From the NCBI RefSeq assembly GCF_041052385.1, contig NZ_CP163439.1:2221001-2285000 (forward strand): a stretch of 64,000 bases of DNA. The letters are read 5' to 3'. Position numbers and translations under genes: made by a program. Below, piece after piece: positions 42,101 to 48,801 of the stretch (its first letter is position 1; each line of letters opens with the position of its first letter). The notes under the pieces were generated by a model. It had not been told where the DNA came from and searched no databases. It saw only the letters and a program-made list of their open reading frames with translations. The stretch comes from Streptomyces sp. R28. Lineage in GTDB: Bacteria > Actinomycetota > Actinomycetes > Streptomycetales > Streptomycetaceae.

Positions 42101-43011
42101 TGACCGCGCCGTACGAGCTCGGTGGCGGCTGGATGCGGATCGGGCGGGCGGAGATCGGGCGGCGGGCCTTCCTCGGGAACTCGGGGATGACCGCCCCCGG
42201 GCGGACCGTGCCGGAGGGCGGGCTGGTCGGCGTGCTGTCGGCGACGCCGAAGAAGGCCAAGAAGGGCACCTCGTACCTGGGGCTGCCGCCGGTGAAGCTG
42301 CCGCGTGCCGCCGCCGACGGCGACCAGAGCCGGACATACGAACCGCCGGCCCGGCTGCTGTGGGCGCGTGGGCTGGTGGAGCTGTGCCGGATCGTGCCGG
42401 TGTTCTGCTCGGCGTGGCTGGCGGTGCTGACGGTGGCCGCGCTGTGTGCGCTGGGGGTGTGGGCGCCGCTGCTGTCGGGGCTGGTGCTGCTCGGCGCCGG
42501 GGCCGTGGCGGGGCTCGTGTCCATCGTCGCGAAGTGGCTGCTCGTGGGGCGGCATCACAGCGGTGAGCATCCGCTGTGGTCCTCCTTCGTGTGGCGCAAC
42601 GAGCTGGCGGACACCTTCGTGGAGGTGCTGGCCGTGCCGTGGCTGGCGGGTTCGGTGCCGGGTACGCCGGTGATGACGGCGTGGCTGCGCGGGCTCGGCG
42701 CGCGGATCGGCAAGGGCGTCTGGGTGGAGAGCTACTGGCTGCCGGAGACCGATCTGGTGACGCTTGAGGACGCGGCCACGGTGAACCGGGGCTGTGTGCT
42801 GCAGACGCACCTCTTCCACGACCGGATCTTGCGGACGGATACTGTGGTCCTCCGTGAGGGCGCGACGCTGGGTCCTGGCGGGATCGTCCTGCCCGGCAGC
42901 GCGATCGGGGCCCGTACGACGCTGGGTCCCGCGTCGCTCGTCATGGCCGCGGAGTCCGTCCCCGACGACACCCGTTGGCTCGGCAATCCGATCGAGGCAT
43001 GGCGTCCCTGA
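39133..43011 (+). CDS. Pls/PosA-family nonribosomal poly-amino-acid synthetase (epsilon-poly-L-lysine synthetase-like)
   Basis: This single protein has 1292 residues. The adenylation domain shows IIFTSGSTGKPKGVAVSH, NTYGPTEATV, YRSGDLV and SGKVDR (Lys502). A carrier domain FFAIGGSSL (Ser557) follows, then about six membrane segments. Three tandem soluble parts with hexapeptide-like repeats (VGKRAEVAPGSAVTG, TLGPGGIVLPGSAIG) lie between them. This is the A-T-TM layout of epsilon-poly-L-lysine synthetase (about 1319 residues). My hand alignment to GrsA gives the pocket D226, A227, E230, S269, I290, G292, T314, V322, V323, K502, close to lysine codes. Product: a homopolymer of lysine or a similar cationic residue (inference). 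An M1 peptidase gene follows at 34 nt. Confidence 0.87.
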   Translation: MAAIQESNALGLLGEEIGTRLSAEIQQRFGDTARFSGGPAASPRTLVDVFEASVRSYPDEPALDDGTTSLTYRALAVEVQRLRRRLAAAGVGLGDRVGVRVPSGTNDLYVAILAVLAAGAAYVPVDAEDPDERAELVFGEADVRAVVGAGHELTVHSRSEVAAARPGVEHDAWIIFTSGSTGKPKGVAVSHRSAAAFVDAEAALFLTEEPIAPGDRVMAGLSVAFDASCEEMWLAWRYGACLVPVPRSQVRSGADLGPWLVEQEITVVSTVPTLAALWEPEALSDVRLLIFGGEACPPELAQRLVTEGREVWNTYGPTEATVVACASLMSGEEPIRIGLPLDGWELAVVDEAGEPVPMGACGQLVIGGVGLARYLDAEKDAEKYAPLQSLGWERAYRSGDLVKAEPEGLVFLGRADEQIKLGGRRIELGEVDAALQALPGVAGAAAAVRTARSGNQLLVGYVVTQDGWDHAAAVQKLRAELPAALVPLLAPVEELPTRTSGKVDRGALPWPLEGLETGGPAEQLYGTEAWLAEQWAEVLGIPVSGAFDDFFAIGGSSLAAAQLTTRLRTRYPSAAVLDIYQQPVLRKLARRLEESRQDDGARRTITPVPRRAQVIQLLLLVPLFTLLGLRWTVALAALGNLLPAYAWLPTAPWWLVAVGAVVLFSPPGRLALAAGGARLLLRDVKPGRYARGGGVHLRLWAAERLAEFSGATSLTGAWLERYARALGAKVGPDVDLHSLPPVTGLLKLGRGAAVESEVDLSGWWLDGDRLEIGAVKVGAHAVVGTRSMLFPGARVGKRAEVAPGSAVTGQVPTGQRWAGAPAVKLGKAKRNWPKDRPRRGTYWRVMYGLTGFALTALPVVAGGAAFLVARVFFTPDAPLTGAALALVPATLAFGLAYAVLLLIAVRLLSLGLREGTHPTHSRVGWQAWTVTQLMDRSRETLFPLYAGLVTPVWLRLLGMRIGRGAEVSTVLALPSLTTVGEGAFLADDTLTAPYELGGGWMRIGRAEIGRRAFLGNSGMTAPGRTVPEGGLVGVLSATPKKAKKGTSYLGLPPVKLPRAAADGDQSRTYEPPARLLWARGLVELCRIVPVFCSAWLAVLTVAALCALGVWAPLLSGLVLLGAGAVAGLVSIVAKWLLVGRHHSGEHPLWSSFVWRNELADTFVEVLAVPWLAGSVPGTPVMTAWLRGLGARIGKGVWVESYWLPETDLVTLEDAATVNRGCVLQTHLFHDRILRTDTVVLREGATLGPGGIVLPGSAIGARTTLGPASLVMAAESVPDDTRWLGNPIEAWRP

Positions 43012-43045
43012 GCGCGGCCGACCCGGAGTCGCCCGCCGATGGGGC

Positions 43046-44479
43046 ATGCCGAAGGCAGATCGGACAGGAGTCGGTGGGCCGGCACCAAGTGGCAGCAGTA
43101 CGGCGCAGGGAGCACAGACAGCAGTGGCAGTTCAGCAGACGGCAGGCGCGGACCCGTACTTCCCGGAGCACGGTGATCCTCGGTACCGGGTGCACCGGTA
43201 CGAGCTCGCGCTGGACTACCGCCCGGGCCCGAACCGGCTCTCGGGGACGGCCCGGATCAACGCCATCGCGGGACGGGCGCCGCTCACGGAGTTCGTGCTG
43301 AACCTGGCCGACTTCAGGATCGGGCGGGTCCGGGTCGACGGACGGCAGCCGCACTACACGCACCGCGGCGGACGGCTGCGCGTGCGCCCCGCCAAGCCGG
43401 TCCGCGCCGGGGCCGCCTTCACGGTCGAGGTGCACTGGTCGGGCAACCCTAAGCCGGTGAACAGCCCCTGGGGCGGGCTGGGCTGGGAGGAGCTGGAGGA
43501 CGGGGCGCTGGTGGCGAGCCAGCCGATCGGGGCGCCGTCGTGGTACCCGTGCAACGACCGGCCCGCCGACAAGGCGTCGTACCAGATCTCGATCACCACG
43601 CCGTCGGCGTACGCGGTGGTGGCGGGCGGGCGCCTGCTGCCCCGTACGACGAAGGCGTCCACGACCACCTGGGTGTACGAGCAGTCGGCGCCGACGTCCA
43701 GCTATCTGGTCGGGCTGTCGATCGGCAAGTACCAGACGGTGCTGCTGGGCGACCCGGGTCTGGGCGGGGTACCGCAGCACGGGCACATCCCGGCGCATCT
43801 GCTGCCGGAGTTCTCCCGGGACTTCGCGCGTCAGCCGCAGATGATGGAGATGTTCCAGGATCTGTTCGGGCCGTACCCCTTCGACGAGTACGCGGTCGTG
43901 GTGACGGAGGAGGAGCTCGATGTCCCCGTCGAGGCACAGGGGTTGTCGCTGTTCGGCGCCAACCATGTGGACGGGGCGCGGGGTTCGGAGCGGCTGGTCG
44001 CGCACGAGCTGGCGCATCAGTGGTTCGGCAACAGCGTGTCCATCGCGGACTGGCGGCACATCTGGCTGAACGAGGGGTTCGCGAAGTACGCGGAGTGGCT
44101 GTGGTCGGAGCGGTCGGGTGGGCGTACGGCGCAGCAGCTCGCCGCTGCCGCGCACCGGTTGCTGTCGACGCTGCCGCAGGATCTGCGGCTGGCGGATCCT
44201 GGGCGGAAGTGGATGTTCGACGACCGGCTCTACGAACGCGGCGGGCTCACTCTGCACGCGGTGCGCTGCGCGCTGGGCGACATCGCCTTCTTCCGCATGC
44301 TGCGCGCCTGGGGGCAGCTGCACCGGGGCGGCACGGTGACGACGGCCGCCCTCGCCTCGCACGTGGCCCGCTTCGCGACCGAGCCGGTGGACGAGCTGTT
44401 CGAGACGTGGGTGTACGGGGCGGCCCTGCCGCCGCTGCCCGGGGCGCAGACGCGGGCGGCGGGCCAGGGGGTGTTGTGA
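43046..44479 (+). CDS. M1-family zinc aminopeptidase
   Basis: This protein has 477 residues from ATG 43046. GTG 43124 (VAVQQTAGADPYFPEHG) is a credible alternative giving 451. The zinc site HELAHQWFGNSV with downstream Glu in WLNEGFAKYAEW is complete, and PVEAQGLSLFG replaces the common GAMEN exopeptidase loop. There is no obvious signal peptide. It follows the Pls-type synthetase gene by 34 nt on the same strand. In S. albulus a polylysine-degrading aminopeptidase is, as I recall, encoded beside pls, so a role in polymer degradation or self-protection is suggested. Confidence 0.88.
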   Translation: MPKADRTGVGGPAPSGSSTAQGAQTAVAVQQTAGADPYFPEHGDPRYRVHRYELALDYRPGPNRLSGTARINAIAGRAPLTEFVLNLADFRIGRVRVDGRQPHYTHRGGRLRVRPAKPVRAGAAFTVEVHWSGNPKPVNSPWGGLGWEELEDGALVASQPIGAPSWYPCNDRPADKASYQISITTPSAYAVVAGGRLLPRTTKASTTTWVYEQSAPTSSYLVGLSIGKYQTVLLGDPGLGGVPQHGHIPAHLLPEFSRDFARQPQMMEMFQDLFGPYPFDEYAVVVTEEELDVPVEAQGLSLFGANHVDGARGSERLVAHELAHQWFGNSVSIADWRHIWLNEGFAKYAEWLWSERSGGRTAQQLAAAAHRLLSTLPQDLRLADPGRKWMFDDRLYERGGLTLHAVRCALGDIAFFRMLRAWGQLHRGGTVTTAALASHVARFATEPVDELFETWVYGAALPPLPGAQTRAAGQGVL

Positions 44480-44530
44480 AAGTCCCGTCGTCCGCCCGAA
44501 GGGCGGGCCCTGCGGCGTCTGGTGCGTGCT

Positions 44531-44593
44531 CTCGGCGTGCCGCGCGCAAGCCCTCGTACTGGTTGTACGTGGGCTTTCGCGCGGTGCGGCGAG
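44531..44593. repeat. Long imperfect palindrome (29-nt arms), probably a dispersed Streptomyces element
   Basis: The arms 44531-44559 and 44565-44593 pair with five mismatches around a 5-nt loop (TGGTT). The centre reads TCGTACTGGTTGTACG and flanking blocks include aagccc/gggctt. I recall very similar hairpins scattered between Streptomyces genes. It is followed directly by another small palindromic unit (44593-44630). Confidence 0.7.
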
Positions 44594-44630
44594 TGGGGGC
44601 ACCTCCCACGCCATCAAGGCAGTGGGGGAG
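44593..44630. repeat. Palindromic GTGGGGG-type intergenic repeat
   Basis: GTGGGGGCACCTCCCAC followed by GCCATCAAGGC and AGTGGGGGA resembles the common dispersed GTGGGGG...CCCAC element of Streptomyces. Both sub-elements lie in the 211-nt gap between the aminopeptidase and YchJ genes. Confidence 0.6.
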
Positions 44631-44690
44631 CGTGCCAGGCGTCGCGGGGCAGGCGGGACTTCGCGGACACGACCTAGCACAATGGCGGGC

Positions 44691-45065
44691 ATGACGACGC
44701 GTTCCTGCCCGTGCGGGCTGCCCAAGGCGTACGACGACTGCTGCGGCCGGTATCACAGCGCTGCCGCTGCCGCACCGACCGCCGAGGCGCTCATGCGGTC
44801 GAGGTACAGCGCGTTCGTCAAGGGCGATGCGGCGTACCTGCTGCGGACCTGGCATCCGCGGACGCGGCCGGCGCGGCTGGACCTCGATGCCGGGACGCGG
44901 TGGACCGGGCTGGAGATCCTCGCCACGAGCGACGGGTCCGCGTTCCATGCCACGGGGACGGTGACCTTCCGGGCCTCGTTCCGGGGCGGTTCGCTGCATG
45001 AGCGGAGCCGGTTCGAGCGGGTCGACGGGGCCTGGGTGTATGTGGACGGGGAGTTCCTGGACTGA
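44691..45065 (+). CDS. YchJ-family protein with SEC-C-like zinc motif
   Basis: This protein has 124 residues. The N-terminal CPCGLPKAYDDCCGRYH is a SEC-C-type zinc-binding motif. It is followed by the NTF2-like YchJ fold (PTAEALMRSRYSAFVKGDAAYLLRTWHP, FRASFRGGSLHERSRFERVDG). Function unknown. ATG 44691 is used; ATG 44682 would add MAG. TAGCAC just upstream and the absence of an SD suggest a leaderless mRNA. Confidence 0.9.
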   Translation: MTTRSCPCGLPKAYDDCCGRYHSAAAAAPTAEALMRSRYSAFVKGDAAYLLRTWHPRTRPARLDLDAGTRWTGLEILATSDGSAFHATGTVTFRASFRGGSLHERSRFERVDGAWVYVDGEFLD

Positions 45066-45101
45066 CCGGGCGGCCGCCGCCGCCCGCCCCGCCCTCTTCG
45101 G

Positions 45102-45803
45102 TCACGGCGCCAGGATGTCCAGCTCCTGGAGGGCGCCGACCGTGATCTCGCGGGTCAGGTGTTCCGCCCTGACCGCGTCGCCCCCGCGGACCGCCTCCGC
45201 GACCTGGACGTGCAGGGTGACCGCGGCCGGGTCGGGGTCCTCGAACATGACCTCGTGGTGGGTGCGGCCCGCGAGGACCTCGGCGACGACGTCGCCCAGG
45301 CGGGCGAACATCTCGTTGCCGGAGGCGTTGAGGATGACTCGGTGGAAGGCGACGTCGTGGATGAGGTAGCCCTCCAGCTGATGGCCTCGTGAGTGGGCGA
45401 CCATGCCGAGGGCGCACTCGGTGAGTTCGGCGCACTGGTCGGCGGTGGCGTACTTGGCCGCCAGGCCCGCCGCGACCGGCTCGATCGCCGAGCGCAGGAC
45501 GGTGAGTGAGCGCAGCTGCTGGGGGCGGTCGGCGCCGGCCAGGCGCCAGCGGATGACCTGCGGGTCGTAGACGTTCCACTCGGGCTTGGGAAGGACCGTC
45601 ACGCCGACGCGGCGGCGGGACTCCACCAGGTGCATGGACTCCAGGACGCGGACCGCCTCCCGCATCACCGAGCGCGACACGTCGAAGCGCTGGGCCAGCT
45701 CGTCCGTGCGCAGGACACTGCCCGGCGGGTACTCGCCCGCGGCGATCGCGGGGCCGAGGGTTTCCAGTACATGGCCGTGCAGCCCCCGGCCCGGTGTGCT
45801 CAT
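45102..45803 (-). CDS. gntR: GntR-family (FCD) repressor of the gluconate operon
   Basis: This protein has 233 residues. The winged helix includes GEYPPGSVLRTDELAQRFDVS and SRSVMREAVRVLESM. The FCD domain has DVAFHRVILNASGNEMF and the metal-binding His pattern. It is divergent from gntK across 143 nt that contain two copies of a GntR-type site (45900-45925). TACGCT ends six bases before its ATG, so the mRNA is probably leaderless. By context it senses gluconate or a phosphorylated derivative. Confidence 0.9.
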   Translation of the reverse strand: MSTPGRGLHGHVLETLGPAIAAGEYPPGSVLRTDELAQRFDVSRSVMREAVRVLESMHLVESRRRVGVTVLPKPEWNVYDPQVIRWRLAGADRPQQLRSLTVLRSAIEPVAAGLAAKYATADQCAELTECALGMVAHSRGHQLEGYLIHDVAFHRVILNASGNEMFARLGDVVAEVLAGRTHHEVMFEDPDPAAVTLHVQVAEAVRGGDAVRAEHLTREITVGALQELDILAP

Positions 45804-45899
45804 GCACTCAGCGTACGGGGCAGATCACGGGATCAAAAAGTCAGACTTATTCGTCACAGGCTCTTGAATTCGTCGTACCTAATGGGTTTCAGTGTGGCC

Positions 45900-45925
45900 G
45901 ACGTCGGATGTCGACGTCGGATGTC
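45900..45925. promoter_or_regulatory. Two tandem GntR-type operator sites upstream of gntK
   Basis: GACGTCGGATGTC occurs twice in perfect tandem (45900-45912 and 45913-45925), ending 21 nt before gntK. It differs by one base from GACATCGGATGTC upstream of the other FCD regulator gene at 16060-16072. Confidence 0.6.
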
Positions 45926-45946
45926 GAGGAAGACAGCGAGGCAGTG

Positions 45947-46456
45947 ATGCGTACCCCCCACGTCGTCGTGGTGATGGGCGTCGCCGGCACGGGCAAGACC
46001 ACGATCGGTCCTCTGCTCGCCGCCCGGCTCGGCGTCCCGTATGCCGAGGGCGACGACTTCCACCCGGAGGCCAACATCGCCAAGATGTCGGCCGGTACCC
46101 CGCTCGACGACGCGGACAGGTGGCCGTGGCTGGACGCCATCGGGGCCTGGGCGCACGGGAGGGCCGGGCTCGGCGGGGTGGTCAGCTGCTCGGCACTGAA
46201 GCGGTCGTACCGTGACCGGCTCAGGGCCGCCGCGCCCGGGGTGGTGTTCGTGCACCTCACGGGCGACCGGGAGGTCATCGAGGACCGGATGGCGCATCGG
46301 CAGGGGCACTTCATGCCGACCGCGCTGCTCGACTCCCAGTTCGCCACGCTCCAGCCGCTCCAGGCCGACGAGGCCGGAGTGGCCGTGGACGTCGCCGGCA
46401 GCCCCGAGGAGATCACCGAGCGAGCCGCCACGGCGCTGGACGAACTTCCCGACTGA
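45947..46456 (+). CDS. gntK: Gluconokinase
   Basis: This protein has 169 residues. The P-loop GVAGTGKTT is at about residues 10-18, with the gluconate kinase marks AEGDDFHPEANIAKMSAGTP, PLDDADRWPWL, SCSALKRSYRDRLR and HFMPTALLDSQFATLQ. It phosphorylates gluconate to 6-phosphogluconate for the pentose phosphate pathway. ATG 45947 has GAGG 5 nt upstream; GTG 45944 is one codon earlier. It is the first gene of the gntK-gntP-idnO-idnD operon. Confidence 0.95.
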   Translation: MRTPHVVVVMGVAGTGKTTIGPLLAARLGVPYAEGDDFHPEANIAKMSAGTPLDDADRWPWLDAIGAWAHGRAGLGGVVSCSALKRSYRDRLRAAAPGVVFVHLTGDREVIEDRMAHRQGHFMPTALLDSQFATLQPLQADEAGVAVDVAGSPEEITERAATALDELPD

Positions 46457-46499
46457 CACCGGCAACACCGGTAGCACCCACCGGCAGGCGCCGGTAACA

Positions 46500-46510
46500 C
46501 CCCCCCCCCC
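46500..46510. repeat. Run of 11 C between gntK and gntP
   Basis: An uninterrupted 11-C tract lies in the 91-nt gap, 37 nt before the gntP GTG. It is outside coding sequence, so slippage would change spacing only. Confidence 0.9.
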
Positions 46511-46547
46511 ACGCGTCCCCCATCCCCGTACCTGCAAGGGAACCCCC

Positions 46548-47990
46548 GTGACCAGACTCAGCGTTGAGATGCTGGCAGCGGACACCGTCGAGCCCATCAC
46601 CTCGGCCGGCCACGCTCAGCTGGGCATCGCCGTCCTGGCGGGCATCGCCGTCATCGTCCTGCTCATCACCAAGTTCAAGCTCCACGCGTTCCTGTCGCTG
46701 ACCCTCGGAACGCTCGTGCTCGGCGCTATCGCCGGGGCACCGCTCGACAAGGCCATCGCCAGCTTCACCACCGGCCTCGGCACCACGGTCGCCGGCGTCG
46801 GCGTACTGATCGCCCTGGGCGCGATCCTCGGCAAGATGCTCGCCGACTCCGGTGGCGCCGACCAGATCGTCGACACGATCCTCGCCAAGGCGGGCGGCCG
46901 TTCGATGCCGTGGGCGATGGTGCTGATCGCCTCGGTGATCGGCCTGCCGCTGTTCTTCGAGGTCGGGGTCGTGCTGCTGATCCCGGTCGTGCTGATGGTC
47001 GCCAAGCGCGGCAACTACTCGCTGATGCGCATCGGCATCCCCGCCCTGGCCGGCCTGTCCGTGATGCACGGCCTGGTTCCGCCGCACCCCGGCCCGCTGG
47101 TCGCGATCGACGCGGTCGGCGCCGACCTGGGTGTCACGCTGGCGCTCGGCGTCCTCGTCGCCATACCCACGGTGATCATCGCCGGTCCGCTGTTCTCGCG
47201 CTACGCCGCCCGCTGGGTGGACGTCCCGGCCCCGGACCGGATGCTGCCTTCAACTGGGGGTTCCCCCCAGACCCCCGCGCAGCGTCCCTCCGAGGAATCC
47301 GATGAACTGGGCAAGCGCAAGCTCCCCGGCTTCGGCCCCACGCTGATCACGATCCTCCTCCCGGTCGTCCTGATGCTCTCCAAGGCACTGGTCGACATCG
47401 TGATCGACGACCCGGCCAACACCGTCCAGCGCGTCTTCGACGTCGTCGGCTCCCCGATGATCGCGCTGCTCGCCGCCGTGCTCCTGGGCATCTTCACGCT
47501 GCTCGCGCCCGCCGGGTTCGGCAAGGAGCGCCTCTCGCCGCTGGTCGAGAAGGGCCTCGCACCCATCGCGGGCATCCTGCTCATCGTCGGCGCGGGCGGC
47601 GGCTTCAAGCAGACGCTGATCGACACCGGTGTGGGCCAGATGGTCCTGGACATCTCCGAGGACTGGTCGATCCCGGCCCTGCTGCTGGCCTGGCTGATCG
47701 CGGTGGCCATCCGCCTCGCGACGGGTTCGGCGACGGTGGCGACGGTCTCGGCGGCCGGTCTGGTCGCCCCGCTCGCGGCCGACATGTCGACGACCCACGC
47801 GGCCCTGCTGGTCCTGGCGATCGGCGCCGGCTCGCTCTTCTTCAGCCATGTCAACGACGCCGGTTTCTGGCTGGTGAAGGAGTACTTCGGGCTGAACGTC
47901 GGACAGACCATCAAGACCTGGTCCGTCATGGAGACGATCATCTCGGTCGTCGCCGGTGGTGTGGTCCTGCTGTTGTCCCTGGTCATCTAG
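46548..47990 (+). CDS. gntP: GntP-family gluconate:H+ symporter
   Basis: This protein has 480 residues and 12-14 membrane segments. Signatures are GLGTTVAGVGVLIALGAILGKMLADSGGA-like repeats, GLPLFFEVGVVLLIP, MHGLVPPHPGPL, ATGSATVATVSAAGLVAPL and SHVNDAGFWLVKEYF. It imports gluconate or related sugar acids. GTG 46548 has AAGGG 7 nt upstream. The central cytoplasmic loop (about residues 233-260) contains STGGSPQTPAQRPSEES, encoded by a palindromic repeat at 47250-47280 that looks like an inserted dispersed element. Confidence 0.93.
   Translation: MTRLSVEMLAADTVEPITSAGHAQLGIAVLAGIAVIVLLITKFKLHAFLSLTLGTLVLGAIAGAPLDKAIASFTTGLGTTVAGVGVLIALGAILGKMLADSGGADQIVDTILAKAGGRSMPWAMVLIASVIGLPLFFEVGVVLLIPVVLMVAKRGNYSLMRIGIPALAGLSVMHGLVPPHPGPLVAIDAVGADLGVTLALGVLVAIPTVIIAGPLFSRYAARWVDVPAPDRMLPSTGGSPQTPAQRPSEESDELGKRKLPGFGPTLITILLPVVLMLSKALVDIVIDDPANTVQRVFDVVGSPMIALLAAVLLGIFTLLAPAGFGKERLSPLVEKGLAPIAGILLIVGAGGGFKQTLIDTGVGQMVLDISEDWSIPALLLAWLIAVAIRLATGSATVATVSAAGLVAPLAADMSTTHAALLVLAIGAGSLFFSHVNDAGFWLVKEYFGLNVGQTIKTWSVMETIISVVAGGVVLLLSLVI
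47250..47280. repeat. TGGGGGTTCCCCCCAGA-type dispersed palindrome inside gntP
   Basis: AACTGGGGGTTCCCCCCAGA followed by CCCCCGCGCA is a sequence I recall as a frequent palindromic repeat in Streptomyces genomes. Here it is in frame inside gntP and adds a hydrophilic loop segment. Confidence 0.6.
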
Positions 47991-48025
47991 CGCCTTTTCC
48001 TGGCGCCTTCTTCAGGAGTACGACG

Positions 48026-48787
48026 ATGACGGCTCACCCCCTCTTCGACATCGGCGGCCGCACGGCCCTGGTCACCGGCTCCAGCCGGGGCATCGGCCTC
48101 GCGCTCGCCCGCGGTCTGGCGGAGGCCGGCTGCACGGTGGTCCTCAACGGACGGGACGGCGAGCGCCTCGCCAAGGCCGCCGGGGAACTGCCGGGCGACG
48201 TCCACACGGCCGTGTTCGACGTGACCGACGGTCCGTCGGTGGCCGCCGGGATCGCGGATGTCGAGGAGCGGGTGGGCCCGCTCGACATCCTGGTCAACAA
48301 CGCGGGCATGCAACTGCGCGCGCCCTTGCTGGAGTTCACGGACTCCGACTGGCACCGGATCCTGAACACCAACCTCACCAGCGCGTTCCTGGTCGGCCGG
48401 GAGGTCGCCCGGCGGATGACGGAACGCGGCCACGGAAAGATCGTCAACATCTGCTCGCTGCAGAGCGAGGTGGCCCGCCCCGGCATCGCCCCCTACGCCG
48501 CCACCAAGGGCGCGCTGAAGATGCTCACCAAGGGCATGTGCGCGGACTGGGGCCCGCACGGCGTCCAGGTCAACGGCCTCGGCCCCGGCTACATCGAGAC
48601 CGAGCTCACCCAACCCCTCGTCGAGGACGAGGAGTTCAGCGCATGGGTGCGGCGACGCACCCCGGCCGGGCGCTGGGGGCGCACCGAGGACCTGGTGGGC
48701 GGGGTGCTGTTCCTCGCCTCCGGCGCCGCGGACTTCGTCAGCGGCCAGGTGCTGTACGTCGACGGCGGCATGACGAGCGTGCTGTGA
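48026..48787 (+). CDS. idnO: SDR-family gluconate 5-dehydrogenase-like enzyme
   Basis: This is a short-chain dehydrogenase of 253 residues. It has TGSSRGIGLALARGLAEAG (NAD(P) site), VNNAGMQLRAPLLEF (NNAG), catalytic Ser in NICSLQSEV, and YAATKGALKMLTK (YxxxK). The pattern MQLRAPLLEF and SLQSEVARPGIAPYAATKG is typical of 5-keto-gluconate reductase/gluconate 5-dehydrogenase. It should reduce 5-ketogluconate to gluconate, feeding GntK. It lies 35 nt after gntP and shortly before idnD. Confidence 0.88.
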   Translation: MTAHPLFDIGGRTALVTGSSRGIGLALARGLAEAGCTVVLNGRDGERLAKAAGELPGDVHTAVFDVTDGPSVAAGIADVEERVGPLDILVNNAGMQLRAPLLEFTDSDWHRILNTNLTSAFLVGREVARRMTERGHGKIVNICSLQSEVARPGIAPYAATKGALKMLTKGMCADWGPHGVQVNGLGPGYIETELTQPLVEDEEFSAWVRRRTPAGRWGRTEDLVGGVLFLASGAADFVSGQVLYVDGGMTSVL

Positions 48788-48801
48788 AGGAGGCTTCGGG
48801 G

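Noticed and set aside
39046..43047. A 1333-codon open frame antisense to the Pls-type synthetase gene.
   Set aside because: It is a high-GC shadow frame: composition is Arg/Pro/His/Gln-rich, no domain is recognisable, and the sense strand has all adenylation motifs.
45882..45947. Short ORF (21 codons) ending TGATG over the gntK ATG.
   Set aside because: It is made largely from the tandem operator repeats, has no SD, and lacks leader-peptide features; the overlap is probably chance.
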